Of a stretch of 27,174 bases of DNA, positions 18,186-27,174 are shown piece by piece. This DNA is from a virus. Location of the stretch: positions 1 to 27,174 of the IMG/VR virus record IMGVR_UViG_3300005436_000031. One strand, 5' to 3'. The position numbers and the translations under genes are program-made. The notes beneath the pieces were generated by a model. The model saw nothing but the letters and a program-made list of their open reading frames with translations. It was not told the origin of the DNA and did no database searches. How positions within the stretch are numbered: position 1 is the first letter of the stretch; each line of letters opens with the position of its first letter.

Positions 18186-20129
18186 ATGCCTCCAAAGATT
18201 GAATGGTCTACTGCGGACAAGCAGAGGATCCTGCTTGAAAAGCTCGCAGCTGGCTGGTCTGTGGAGCGTGCTTGTGAATTCGTTGGCATTTCTGTAAAGA
18301 CATATGAGTATTGGCGCAGTGGCTCCAAGGGAGCCGGTGGCGCTATGAATGCTCAGCAGTTCCGCGATGCAGCAGAACGCATCCGCTCCAAGCAGTCTGG
18401 GGAGCACTTCTCCGAAGTGCCTGACTTCGAGACCTTCTCGAAGGTGTACATGGGTAACCGTCTGTTCGACCATCATCAGCAGTGGCTGGATTTGCTTGAG
18501 GGCCGTGATCCTCGCAACCTCCACCCGTCACAGACATACATCCCCGGACGTAAGAATCTTCTCCTGATCAACACGCCGCCTCACCATGCCAAGAGTGAGA
18601 TGTTCTGCCAGAACTACGTGACATGGCGTATCGTCCAGGATCCTAACATCCGTGTCCTTCTGGTGTCCGCTAGTGCGGACCGTGCCAAGAAGAACTTGGA
18701 TGGAATTAAGAACCGCCTCGACAAGGACATGCTGGTCTACAAGCAGCTGAAGGATGACTTCGCTCCTGCTGAAGGCTACAATGGCAATGGTGCCAGGTGG
18801 CAGGCTGACATGATCCTTGTGAACCCGGACATCCGTCCCCGCAATGTATCGGGGCACCCTACGGTGCAGGCTCTAGGTATTCGTAAGAAGATCTATGGTG
18901 CCCGTGCCGACCTCATTATTCTTGATGACTGTGCCGACCTCGACAACGCTCATGAGTTCCCGAAGCAGATCGAGTGGATCCAGTCTATCATCGGTTCCCG
19001 CCTTGAGCCGGGAACAGGTAAGCTTATTATCGTTGGCACCCGACTCGCTGCCCAGGATCTGTACTCCGAGATCCGAAAGCCAGAGTGGTATGTCACCGGG
19101 GAGTCCCCCTTCACTTATCTGTCCCAGCCCGCTGTGCTGGAGATGCATGATGATCCCGAGGATTGGGTTACCCTGTGGCCATGGACCAACGTTGAGCCTA
19201 TGGGACTCGACAAGGTTGAGCCCAATGAACAGGGCCTATATCCCATGTGGAACGGGCCGGCTCTTGCCGAGAAGCGCAATCAGATGAGTGCGGAGACTTG
19301 GTCTCGTGTTTACATGCAAGCTCAGATCAGCCAGTCTACCACCTTCACACAGGCCGAAATCGACGGGTGTACCAATGGCGGACGACTTCCCGGTGTTATT
19401 GTCCCTGGTTTTCCTGGTGTCCGTCCAGAAGGAATGGCGGGGCTTTATGTGGTTGCAGGGCTTGACCCGGCAGCCACCAACTACACAGCTATGGTTGTCG
19501 TGGGAGCAGATCTCTCTACCGGCCGTAGATATGTTCTAGATGTTTGGAATCAGCACGGAGCCCTTCCCGCTCAAACAGCGGCGGTTATGAAGGAATGGAC
19601 TCGACGTTACGGAGTGAATGAATGGCGCATCGAATCCAACGCCTACCAGGCTAGTATCCTCCAGGACGAGGACCTGAGAACCTGGATGGCATCCAGGGGT
19701 GTCCGTATGTCCGCACACACGACAGGAAAGAACAAGTGGGATACACAGTGGGGTGTGGCTACGATGGCCAACCTGTTCAAGGGACACGAACAGGGACACA
19801 ACGCCATCGAGCTTCCGTCCCGAAGGAACCACGCTGGAATCCAAGCCCTTGTCGAGCAGCTGGTTGCCTGGTACCCTACGCCTACCATGAACAAGGCGCC
19901 TGTCCAGGACTGCGTGATGGCTCTGTGGTTTTGCGAGATTCGCTGCCGCGAACTTCTCGACTTCCAGGATGGCTCCGCGCACTGGGACGCAGGCTGGCTT
20001 TCCGAGCGCGAACGTGAAGAGCAAGTAGTAATCAACATCGACTGGTACCAGGCCTCACAGGGCTTCTCAAGTATGCCCGACCTACCAGAGCCGACTATCG
20101 TTAATGACGCCCGCTGGTGGGAGGGTTAA
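18186..20129 (+). CDS. terminase large subunit with N-terminal HTH
   Basis: 647 residues. The ATPase half carries a Walker A-like NTPPHHAKSE (129-138) and Walker B LIILDD (243-248). The nuclease half begins with AGLDPAATNY (D427) and IESNAYQA (E483), as in phage DNA-packaging motors of the Terminase_6 type. Residues 9-45 (QRILLEKLAAGWSVERACEF then VGISVKTYEYW) form a helix-turn-helix like that of small terminase subunits; no separate small subunit is visible nearby. It would cut and pump genomes into proheads through the portal encoded next. ATAGGAT precedes the ATG. Confidence 0.96.
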   Translation: MPPKIEWSTADKQRILLEKLAAGWSVERACEFVGISVKTYEYWRSGSKGAGGAMNAQQFRDAAERIRSKQSGEHFSEVPDFETFSKVYMGNRLFDHHQQWLDLLEGRDPRNLHPSQTYIPGRKNLLLINTPPHHAKSEMFCQNYVTWRIVQDPNIRVLLVSASADRAKKNLDGIKNRLDKDMLVYKQLKDDFAPAEGYNGNGARWQADMILVNPDIRPRNVSGHPTVQALGIRKKIYGARADLIILDDCADLDNAHEFPKQIEWIQSIIGSRLEPGTGKLIIVGTRLAAQDLYSEIRKPEWYVTGESPFTYLSQPAVLEMHDDPEDWVTLWPWTNVEPMGLDKVEPNEQGLYPMWNGPALAEKRNQMSAETWSRVYMQAQISQSTTFTQAEIDGCTNGGRLPGVIVPGFPGVRPEGMAGLYVVAGLDPAATNYTAMVVVGADLSTGRRYVLDVWNQHGALPAQTAAVMKEWTRRYGVNEWRIESNAYQASILQDEDLRTWMASRGVRMSAHTTGKNKWDTQWGVATMANLFKGHEQGHNAIELPSRRNHAGIQALVEQLVAWYPTPTMNKAPVQDCVMALWFCEIRCRELLDFQDGSAHWDAGWLSEREREEQVVINIDWYQASQGFSSMPDLPEPTIVNDARWWEG

Positions 20130-21922
20130 TGGCCACAGTTTACGAGATCGCTAAGAAGGTAGCAGCGACTCGCATGCGTTATTATCTGCGTGACCTTCGT
20201 ATGAATGAGGTGCGCGCTGTTCGCGCATCCGAGCTTGACCGCGTAGCCCCAGGGCTACTGGCCGATGACTTTCCGAAGCCCATCGTTTCCAACATCATCA
20301 ATGTCGCGGCCCAGTATAGCTCCGAGCAAATCGGAGTTATGCCCACTGTATCTTGTACTACAGGTGTGATGGTCAGTGATCGTCAAAAGAAGTACGCCCA
20401 GCGTCGTACGCTGATCGCGCACAACTACCTGGAGAACAGCCGCATCAAGGTCAACCTCGTTGAGGCCAGCGACTGGCTCAACACCTACAGCTTCCTACCT
20501 ATCGTACTTGAGCCGCACTTCGGTGACGAGTACGCAGAGGCGGGTCCCCGACTACGCTTTGAGAATCCGCTGGGCTGCTACTACGAACTAGATGTATACG
20601 CCCGTACGCGCTACTTCTTCAAGGTGTACGACTCCGACGTGGACTCGCTCTGTGCGAAGTTTCCACATCTCGCTAACGCGCTACGCGCGGGTACTCACGC
20701 CGAGAGTAACCAGAAGCTAGAGCTTGTCAACTATATGGATGATGAGATCATGATCTGGTTCGTTCCTTCCAGGGACAACCTAGAGCTTCTGCGCATGGAG
20801 AATAAGTTCGGGCGTTGTCCGGTGTTCGTCGCTGAGGCGCCGAAGTTTGACGACGAGAATCGCGGCGCGTATGACGACGTGATCTGGATTCAGATCGCCC
20901 GCGCCGTCTTCGCTCAGATGGGTATGCGAGCGGCCAAGAAGGCTGTTAACTCGCCGCTCGTTGTACCGAGCGACGTGGTCCAGATTCCATTCGGACCCGA
21001 CCGTGTCATCCGTACCAACAACGGTGAGAAGATTCACTACCCTATCGCTGACATGCCCCCAGCGGCGTGGCAGCAGGGGGAGATCCTGAATCAGGACATT
21101 ACTGTCGGTGCTCGTTTCCCTGAGGGTGCAACCGGAAAGTCTCCAGGCTCGATCGTTACTGGTCGTGGTATGGAAGAGCTGATGGGTACCATCGACTCCA
21201 AGGTTCGCACTTATCAGCTCATTCTTGGTGACGCGCTGCGCCGCGCTATTGGTGCTGCGTTCGAGATGGATGAGAAGTTCTGGCCAGAGAAGCGCCGCTT
21301 CATTCGTGTCCAGGTTAACGGTCAGCAGTTTGAGGAGACCTATGTCCCATCCCGAGACATTGCCGGTGTCTACCAAGTGGATGTCACTTACGGTATGGCA
21401 GCTGGAATGGATCCAAACCGAGCACTCGTGTTCCTCCTTCAAGCTCGTGGAGACAAGCTCATCTCGCGTGATTTTGCGTTGCGACAGTTGCCGTTCGACG
21501 TTAACGTTGATCAGGTAATGGAGCAGATCGATACTGAAGAGATGACTGATTCTCTAAAGCAGATGCTAGCCCAGACTGCTATGGCAATCCCGGCAATGGC
21601 TGCACAGGGAGCGGATCCTACAGACACGATCACAAAGCTCGCTAAGGTTATGACAGAGCGCGAGCGCGGGGTTCCTCTACATGAGGCGATCCTCAAGGCT
21701 TGGGCGCCCCCTCCAGCGCCTCCAGGACAGGACCAGACGGCCCAGCAGGGCCCTCCTGGTATGGGTGGACCTCCGGGCCCTCCAGGAGCCCCACAGGGGC
21801 CTCCAGGCGCTCCGCCTCAGGCTCCGCAGCAGCAGGACATTATGCAGATGCTTAGTGGCCTGTCTGGTGGAAGTGGCAACCCAAATCTCCAAGCTAATGT
21901 GAAGAGGACGATTCCAGCGTGA
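20129..21922 (+). CDS. portal protein
   Basis: 597 residues, start ATG sharing a base with the terminase stop (TAATG) and GGGAGGG just upstream. Assignment rests on position directly after terminase, length, and a portal-like layout: N-terminal helices (ATRMRYYLRDLRMNEVRA), mixed stem and wing region, and a long helical C-terminal part. Residues about 525-570 are a Gly-Pro-rich, collagen-like stretch (GPPGMGGPPGPPGAPQGPPG). It would form the dodecameric ring through which DNA enters and leaves the capsid. Confidence 0.85.
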   Translation: MATVYEIAKKVAATRMRYYLRDLRMNEVRAVRASELDRVAPGLLADDFPKPIVSNIINVAAQYSSEQIGVMPTVSCTTGVMVSDRQKKYAQRRTLIAHNYLENSRIKVNLVEASDWLNTYSFLPIVLEPHFGDEYAEAGPRLRFENPLGCYYELDVYARTRYFFKVYDSDVDSLCAKFPHLANALRAGTHAESNQKLELVNYMDDEIMIWFVPSRDNLELLRMENKFGRCPVFVAEAPKFDDENRGAYDDVIWIQIARAVFAQMGMRAAKKAVNSPLVVPSDVVQIPFGPDRVIRTNNGEKIHYPIADMPPAAWQQGEILNQDITVGARFPEGATGKSPGSIVTGRGMEELMGTIDSKVRTYQLILGDALRRAIGAAFEMDEKFWPEKRRFIRVQVNGQQFEETYVPSRDIAGVYQVDVTYGMAAGMDPNRALVFLLQARGDKLISRDFALRQLPFDVNVDQVMEQIDTEEMTDSLKQMLAQTAMAIPAMAAQGADPTDTITKLAKVMTERERGVPLHEAILKAWAPPPAPPGQDQTAQQGPPGMGGPPGPPGAPQGPPGAPPQAPQQQDIMQMLSGLSGGSGNPNLQANVKRTIPA

Positions 21923-22131
21923 ACGCTGACCTAGAACGACTAAAGAAGATTATGGTGTCCCAGGACATCAACATCGAGGATGAGCGCTTTGTACGAGCGT
22001 TCCGTCTCTATGAAAACCCTGCCGGTTGTGAACTGTGTGGGGCGCGTACCAAGGTAGCGAATGTAGTTCCTGCCAAGGGCAAGACACCAGAACACATGAA
22101 GACCGCTTGCTGCGGCCAGAAGGTAGGATAG
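21919..22131 (+). CDS. small zinc-ribbon protein, 70 aa
   Basis: GTG start overlapping the portal TGA. Contains CELCGARTKV and TACCGQK, a four-Cys ribbon. Position between portal and other virion-region genes suggests a role in assembly, but no family is recognised. Confidence 0.75.
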   Translation: MNADLERLKKIMVSQDINIEDERFVRAFRLYENPAGCELCGARTKVANVVPAKGKTPEHMKTACCGQKVG

Positions 22132-22132
22132 T

Positions 22133-22516
22133 ATGGCTAACCCAGGTGGGCGCCAGATGCCCCGCGCCGACTACGGCGATGCAACTCCCCCAACTCCCCC
22201 TCGCCAGGGCTCTATGGGCCCTGAGGCTATGGGCCACAACCGCGTAGATGAGCACACGTTTGAGTCTGGTCAGGCACCAGCGAATACTGGTGCTATTGAG
22301 AGCAGTTACACTGGCCTGATTGATAGTGATGGTCTAGACGGCCACGCTATGGACTTCACTGCTATGGCAGGTGGGACAGGCATTTCCAACGGTTGGGGTG
22401 GCGAGAATATTCGCGGTTTCCGTTCCACACCAGTTGGCGGAACTTATAACCCAGGCCAGGGGGCTGGCCCTGGTGACCCAGGAACCGAGCGCAGCAGCGC
22501 GGGTTACGGAGGCTAA
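22133..22516 (+). CDS. Gly/Pro-rich hypothetical protein, 127 aa
   Basis: Low-complexity, Gly-, Pro- and Ser-rich (TPPTPPRQGSMGPEAMGHN; GQGAGPGDPGTERSSAGYGG), predicted disordered. Starts 1 nt after the previous stop. Could be a scaffold-like or minor virion protein; no evidence beyond position. Confidence 0.7.
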   Translation: MANPGGRQMPRADYGDATPPTPPRQGSMGPEAMGHNRVDEHTFESGQAPANTGAIESSYTGLIDSDGLDGHAMDFTAMAGGTGISNGWGGENIRGFRSTPVGGTYNPGQGAGPGDPGTERSSAGYGG

Positions 22517-22518
22517 AC

Positions 22519-22833
22519 ATGATGCGATTCCCGATCGACGATGATGACGATGAGGAACTGGTGCCGTTTCCGACACCCCCAGGTTCTCCCAAGAAGGGAA
22601 CTAAGTGGCTGATCCTCGGAGCGTTCTTTGAGCTGATCGGGGATCTCTTCAAGGCTTTCGCTATGTTCTTCAGTTCTCTTACTGAAGAGTCGCTAGCCAA
22701 GTATCGAGCCGAGCGAAACCGCCAGGCTTTTGCCGAACAGGCATCTCGTGAAATCGAGATGTTAGTATCAGGGAAGTATGATGCCACCTCCACAGAACCC
22801 AGCAGGGGTGTCGGGTCCGGGAGCGCTGAGTAA
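22519..22833 (+). CDS. membrane-associated hypothetical protein, 104 aa
   Basis: Acidic N-terminus (PIDDDDDEE), one hydrophobic segment (KWLILGAFFELIGDLFKAFA, about 29-50), then a charged helix. GGAGG lies 6 nt before the ATG. Its last 56 nt overlap the next gene in another frame. Confidence 0.7.
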   Translation: MMRFPIDDDDDEELVPFPTPPGSPKKGTKWLILGAFFELIGDLFKAFAMFFSSLTEESLAKYRAERNRQAFAEQASREIEMLVSGKYDATSTEPSRGVGSGSAE

Positions 22834-23242
22834 GCGTACCGATGGTGGCCCAGCCCAGGCGCTAAAGGACCTACCCGATGCCAAGTATGGTGAGAACTCT
22901 CAGTTCCAGGCTCTTCAGCAGGGTGCATCTCTCTCTGCGAGTCCAAGCCCTCAGGGGCAGTCTCAGCCACTCGATGTGGGATCTCTTCCACCGAATCCAG
23001 CGGCTGGGCAAGTCACACCTCTCTCTGCGCCTTCAGCTAGGCCCAATGAACCTGTCACAGCTGGAGCAGCCCTTGGTCCTGGTCCTGGCGTTTCTGCTAT
23101 CAGTGGCCAGCCTGCTCAAGTAGCTCAGCAGGACATTGGTAAGCTAAGCCAGTCTCTGCCGTTCTTTGAGATGATGGCCAACATGCCTGATGCTAACCCA
23201 TCTACCCGACTACTAGTGAACATGGTCAAGGGAATGTCCTAA
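22778..23242 (+). CDS. Pro/Ser/Gln-rich hypothetical protein, 154 aa
   Basis: Mostly disordered (SASPSPQGQSQPLDVGSLPP), with a C-terminal helix ending SLPFFEMMANMPDANPSTRL. Starts inside the previous gene after AGGGAAG. The helical C-terminus may bind a virion partner. Its stop shares a base with the next ATG (TAATG). Confidence 0.7.
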   Translation: MMPPPQNPAGVSGPGALSKRTDGGPAQALKDLPDAKYGENSQFQALQQGASLSASPSPQGQSQPLDVGSLPPNPAAGQVTPLSAPSARPNEPVTAGAALGPGPGVSAISGQPAQVAQQDIGKLSQSLPFFEMMANMPDANPSTRLLVNMVKGMS

Positions 23243-23463
23243 TGTCTACTGCTATCACGACTTCGATGAACTTTCTGGGCAATGCCCTACAGAGCATCCT
23301 GTCTGACCCGAAGGGTGCGCAGCACCCAGACCTAGCAGTGGGCGCAGCTTTCGATGTGCTCAAGAACACCCCGATCGACCAGTTCTCAAATGTACCGCAC
23401 TACCAACTAGGGGAAACCGTCAATGAGTCTCCAGCCGTTTCAGCAGGGAGCCCAGGGGGCTAA
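23242..23463 (+). CDS. hypothetical protein, 73 aa
   Basis: Starts MSTAITTSMNFLGNALQSIL; a short helical protein. Overlaps the start of the giant downstream gene by 41 nt. No family recognised. Confidence 0.68.
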   Translation: MSTAITTSMNFLGNALQSILSDPKGAQHPDLAVGAAFDVLKNTPIDQFSNVPHYQLGETVNESPAVSAGSPGG

Positions 23464-26400
23464 TGGCGCCCTAGGCCAGACTGGTGCGCTTGGACAGACC
23501 GGTACCCTTGGCGCAGCTGATACTCAGCAGTATCAGGCACAGCAGCAGAACCTAGCGGCTATCACTGCCGCCCAGGAACAGCAGGCACAACAGGATCAGA
23601 GCAAGCAGCATGACCCATCCAAGGGATGGTCTCTAAATCCATTCCAGGACATCGGCCAGATCTGGCACGATGTTGAATCTCACTCGGTATCCTATGTATT
23701 CAAGGGTATCAACTGGACAGTTACTAACCTGATTAAGCGCCCGTATACCGCTGCTACTCTCTACAGCTCCAAGAACGAATTTGATGCTTCCCAGGGACAT
23801 GCTAACTGGTCTTGGTGGAAGGGTTCTCAGTGGGCTCAGGCTTGGAAGGATTCGGCAAACGTTTCTCCCGGCCAGGCCACACTTGTGGCTATGCAGGATC
23901 AGCAGGGTATCACCTGGAAGGATCCTCAGCGTGTAAATCCGCAGGACACTACTGCGGTCCACCAGTTCATTTCGAACAGTGGTGGTAACAAGTTTGCATC
24001 TGGTGCCATTGATGCTGCGGTAGACTGGTATGGTGATCCATCTAATCATATCACCAAGCTGTCTGCTGGAATCAAGGCGTTCAAGAACGCCCCTATTCTG
24101 AACACGGACAGTATCGCTGTGCGTGTCTCTAAGCTAAGCACTCCTCAGGCAGAGGCCTACTATAGCAAGGTTCCAGAGATGGACTTTGCCACTCTGTCTG
24201 AGCACCCGATGGTTAAGGGACCCTCTTCGGCACCAAACCCATACAGGTATGAGACTGCTGCTCTTCTCTCCGATGCTAAGAGTGCAGACCAGGCCAAGCT
24301 AATCCACATGGTGCTCGCGGGTATCCCACACTTTGGCCCAGCTGAGGGTGAGATTGTTGATGAGGCAGCTGATGCTGCTTCGTCCCCTAAGGCTCTGGAC
24401 AATCTAGCTCAGCAGAACCCGGCCCTTGCAGCACAGGTTTCTAACGCAATCATGCCTCTTGAGGTTACTGAGAAGGCTGCTCTGGACTATGGTTCCGAGG
24501 AAGATAAGGGTGCATGGCTAGCTAAGATCGCTAAGGTCAAGGCTGATGCAGCCCAGGCTAGCCTAGATATCGACCCTGATACAGCGGCCCGTATTGCCAA
24601 GCTATTCGGACGACAGCGTGATATCACTAAGGTGAGCGCTATCTCTGAGCGTCTGGCAGAGCTTCGTGGAAACCTGAAGTACGCGAACACTCGTGATGTT
24701 CCGATCCTGAAGATGGTGCACAACGCACCATTCGCCTTCCCGATTCGCATTTACCAGTCTCTTACAGACCGCGTACCGGGTATGATCAACCACAACTCCG
24801 ATGGGGCTGTTGAGTCCGCACGTACTTGGCTAAACAAGTCTTCCACTCTGACACCAGATCAGAAGGTAGAGTATGCTCAGCGCTACGCGCTAGCTACCGT
24901 GGCGGATCGTCAGCGCACTTGGAATGACATTGAGAACAGTGTTTACAAGCATGTTGGTGAACGCTTTGGTCTTCCATCTGATCAGATGAACAAGATCCTG
25001 ACTACTACACGTAAGAAGGGTCAGACCATCTACATGGCCGCGAAGACGCGAGCTTACGGTGATCTCAAGTTCAACGATGGTTCCTCTCAGGGCATTCTGC
25101 CCACTGACGATGAGGATGTCATTCTACATCCACAGCTGATTACTCAGCTTGAGCAGGGGGCTATGCCCCTAGCCAACCTGAAGCAGCTGGAGAACGCGCT
25201 GGAGCGCATGCAGGATACGGGTGTGCTTGCACCTCTGAAGAATGCTTACGCTACCTCTCGTGATACGCTAGCCAACATCCTAGAGAACGTCTATGGTGTC
25301 TGGAAGCCAACTACTATGATGACCGGCCACCGCGTGTTTAACCACGTTGGTGATGACTTCCTACGTGGAGTTGCTAAGATCGGTGCGGTTGCTTCCCTCA
25401 AGAACCTAGGCCGTGGCCTAGCGGACTTTTACTACAACACCAATGCTCGTCTCAACAACATCAAGGTGATCGGTAATACGGTTGCCTACCACCAGCAGGC
25501 TGTGGAAATTGCCAAGGCTGAGTATGAGGGACTGGTAAACCAGTTCAAGACTCAGAAGGCCTGGAAGACACAGATCCCCTCTGGGGCTCTGATTACCCCA
25601 TCTATGCTTCTGGAGAAGAAGCAGTACTGGCAGGCCCTCAAGGATGTCGATCTGAACTTCATCCCAACTTACCACAAGATGGGTGAGGGAAGCTTTAAGA
25701 TCCCTGGATCCAACCTTACTTATGATGAGGCATTCGGTGGACCTAACGGAGACTGGCAGCGCTACATCACTTCTTCCCACCCGACATTCATGTCTACGGT
25801 GGATGGTGCTGCGAAGATGACTCATGCTACTCAGATGGCGATCCGTGGTGGTGGCTTTGCCACTATCAAGGCTGTGGACAACGTAGATCAGCACACTGCT
25901 GCCTATGTTCACTACATTCGCAACCAGCTAATGCCCGATCCGGCCGCAAGCCAGATCGTTCGTGGTGTTCCGCTGGAGAACGTATCCAAGTGGATGACTG
26001 ATACCCCGCAGGGACGCGCCTACATGAAGGCGCTGCATGTTGGTGATCCGGATGTCAAGGTTAATGAGCTGGCTACGATGGTCAAGACCTACCTTCCGAA
26101 GGATGGTATGCGTGATGCAGCTATCTCCGGTCGGTTCAATGCTCGCACTATCTTTGACTATCTGCCTGACGCTGCTGACCGTCCTGACATCAACGCCAAT
26201 GTGGCGGCACTTGTTCACGGCGGTGATGGTGCTACTAATATCCTGAAGAAGTCTTCTGACTGGCTCATGCAGATGACGGGAACTATGCCGGATGACATTC
26301 TTGTCCGACACCCACTCTACAACACTCTGTACAAGTCCCACCTGACTAGTGACGTTCAGTCGTACATCAACCAGACGGGGCATGATATTCAGGATCTGCC

Positions 26401-27174
26401 GATCCTGGACCTTCTCACACAGGGTGCGCATGCAGCCGCACGCAAGGATCTTCAGAACCTGGTGTATGACACCTCTCGGTTCAACGACATGGGTCACACG
26501 CTTCGCTTCATCAGCCCGTTCTTCAACGCTTGGTTCAACGCCATGTCCACATGGTCCAGGCTAATCATTGAGAACCCTGGTCTTATCGGACACAGTTACC
26601 AGGCTAAGCGAGCGCTGTGGAACTCTCCGTTTGCTATTGATACCCGCACGGGTAAGCAGGCAGATGCGACGACCCCATGGGATCAGACCTCGTTCGTTAT
26701 GCATATGCCTAAGTGGGCAGCCGATCGCTTCATTGGAAGCGAGACAGTCAAGGATCTTGGCAAGGCTACGTTCATGACTGGCATGGGCAATATCCCGATT
26801 GATGCCAAGACACTGATCTCTCCCACTTATGTGGATGCGATTGGTAACCCTGGCTTTGGTCCGCTGGTATCCGTCCCGGTCAACCAGATCGTCAAGGATC
26901 ATCCATCTCTGATGAATGATGCTATTGTTCGCTCCATGCTCAACAACATGGTGGACAAGAACAGTATGCAGCAGCTTCTACCAACGGGTGTAAATGACAT
27001 GGTCTCGCTTACCAACCTACTGGTTGGTAGCCCTGATAGCTCTCAGCAGTACGCCAACAACGTATGGTCGATCTACCAGGAGCAGATGTACGACTATCTG
27101 AATGGTCAGCGTCAGGCTAAGCCTGACTGGGGTGCTGTTGAATCCCAGGCCAAGTACCTGACTGTCGTGGATCT
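23423..27174 (+). CDS. giant virion-region protein, 3' end outside window
   Basis: At least 1250 residues and still open at the window edge. GGGGAA lies 7 nt before the ATG. The N-terminus has ALGQTG repeats and a Gln/Ala-rich stretch (QQYQAQQQNLAAITAAQEQQ). The rest is mixed alpha-helical without transmembrane runs; near residue 1028 it reads RFISPFFNAWFNA, resembling a motif I associate with large internal or ejection-type virion proteins. Position directly after the portal block fits a structural or internal protein. I do not recognise a catalytic motif. Other options are a polyvalent enzyme carried in the virion. Confidence 0.8.
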   Translation, partial: MSLQPFQQGAQGANGALGQTGALGQTGTLGAADTQQYQAQQQNLAAITAAQEQQAQQDQSKQHDPSKGWSLNPFQDIGQIWHDVESHSVSYVFKGINWTVTNLIKRPYTAATLYSSKNEFDASQGHANWSWWKGSQWAQAWKDSANVSPGQATLVAMQDQQGITWKDPQRVNPQDTTAVHQFISNSGGNKFASGAIDAAVDWYGDPSNHITKLSAGIKAFKNAPILNTDSIAVRVSKLSTPQAEAYYSKVPEMDFATLSEHPMVKGPSSAPNPYRYETAALLSDAKSADQAKLIHMVLAGIPHFGPAEGEIVDEAADAASSPKALDNLAQQNPALAAQVSNAIMPLEVTEKAALDYGSEEDKGAWLAKIAKVKADAAQASLDIDPDTAARIAKLFGRQRDITKVSAISERLAELRGNLKYANTRDVPILKMVHNAPFAFPIRIYQSLTDRVPGMINHNSDGAVESARTWLNKSSTLTPDQKVEYAQRYALATVADRQRTWNDIENSVYKHVGERFGLPSDQMNKILTTTRKKGQTIYMAAKTRAYGDLKFNDGSSQGILPTDDEDVILHPQLITQLEQGAMPLANLKQLENALERMQDTGVLAPLKNAYATSRDTLANILENVYGVWKPTTMMTGHRVFNHVGDDFLRGVAKIGAVASLKNLGRGLADFYYNTNARLNNIKVIGNTVAYHQQAVEIAKAEYEGLVNQFKTQKAWKTQIPSGALITPSMLLEKKQYWQALKDVDLNFIPTYHKMGEGSFKIPGSNLTYDEAFGGPNGDWQRYITSSHPTFMSTVDGAAKMTHATQMAIRGGGFATIKAVDNVDQHTAAYVHYIRNQLMPDPAASQIVRGVPLENVSKWMTDTPQGRAYMKALHVGDPDVKVNELATMVKTYLPKDGMRDAAISGRFNARTIFDYLPDAADRPDINANVAALVHGGDGATNILKKSSDWLMQMTGTMPDDILVRHPLYNTLYKSHLTSDVQSYINQTGHDIQDLPILDLLTQGAHAAARKDLQNLVYDTSRFNDMGHTLRFISPFFNAWFNAMSTWSRLIIENPGLIGHSYQAKRALWNSPFAIDTRTGKQADATTPWDQTSFVMHMPKWAADRFIGSETVKDLGKATFMTGMGNIPIDAKTLISPTYVDAIGNPGFGPLVSVPVNQIVKDHPSLMNDAIVRSMLNNMVDKNSMQQLLPTGVNDMVSLTNLLVGSPDSSQQYANNVWSIYQEQMYDYLNGQRQAKPDWGAVESQAKYLTVVD

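Overview
The window is part of the genome of a tailed double-stranded DNA phage of an actinobacterium, most likely Streptomyces. Evidence for this is a WhiB-like Fe-S regulator (a family confined to actinobacteria and their phages), a tRNA cluster, frequent GTG/TTG starts, a phage replication gene set, and a terminase-portal pair. No integrase or immunity gene is visible, so lifestyle cannot be judged. The genus is an inference.

Layout. (1) 1-697: eight tRNA genes on the minus strand (the first cut by the window edge), read from a consensus-like promoter at 661-689. (2) 698-2972, minus: three small coupled genes behind a family A DNA polymerase with proofreading domain. Its promoter lies in a divergent control region (2973-3101) facing a whiB-like gene. 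(3) 3102-11580, plus: one tightly packed, mostly overlapping early operon. It encodes WhiB-like protein, a Cas4/AddB-type Fe-S nuclease, a zinc-ribbon protein, an SPFH-tail-like membrane protein, a DnaB/RecA-like ATPase, a Holliday-resolvase-like nuclease, a primase split into zinc-finger and Toprim ORFs, a SLOG protein, a DnaQ-like exonuclease, a sigma-like factor and many small unknowns. It ends at a strong hairpin (11584-11607). (4) 11622-16479, minus: an array of 17 small genes, many of them paralogous, visibly richer in G+C than the flanks. Ten of its transcription units start behind a pair of RNA stem-loops that differ in sequence but keep the same layout. (5) 16480-18185: about 1.7 kb with no convincing gene except a possible 17-codon plus-strand minigene. 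It is packed with perfect inverted repeats, pairs of short direct repeats and a structured leader or ncRNA candidate. (6) 18186-27174, plus: the late operon start: terminase large subunit with an N-terminal HTH, portal with a Gly-Pro-rich tail, five small virion-region proteins, and the start of a protein of more than 1250 residues that runs off the window.

How it fits together: the central operon supplies most of a replisome (polymerase, helicase-like ATPase, split primase, nucleases, possible ssDNA-binding protein) plus two regulators (WhiB-like and sigma-like). These could redirect transcription towards the late block, whose leader has an AT-rich -10-like box with no -35. The most unusual parts are the double stem-loop modules of the minus-strand array and the hairpin-dense non-coding stretch before the terminase. 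All functional names come from motifs read by eye; no database search was possible.
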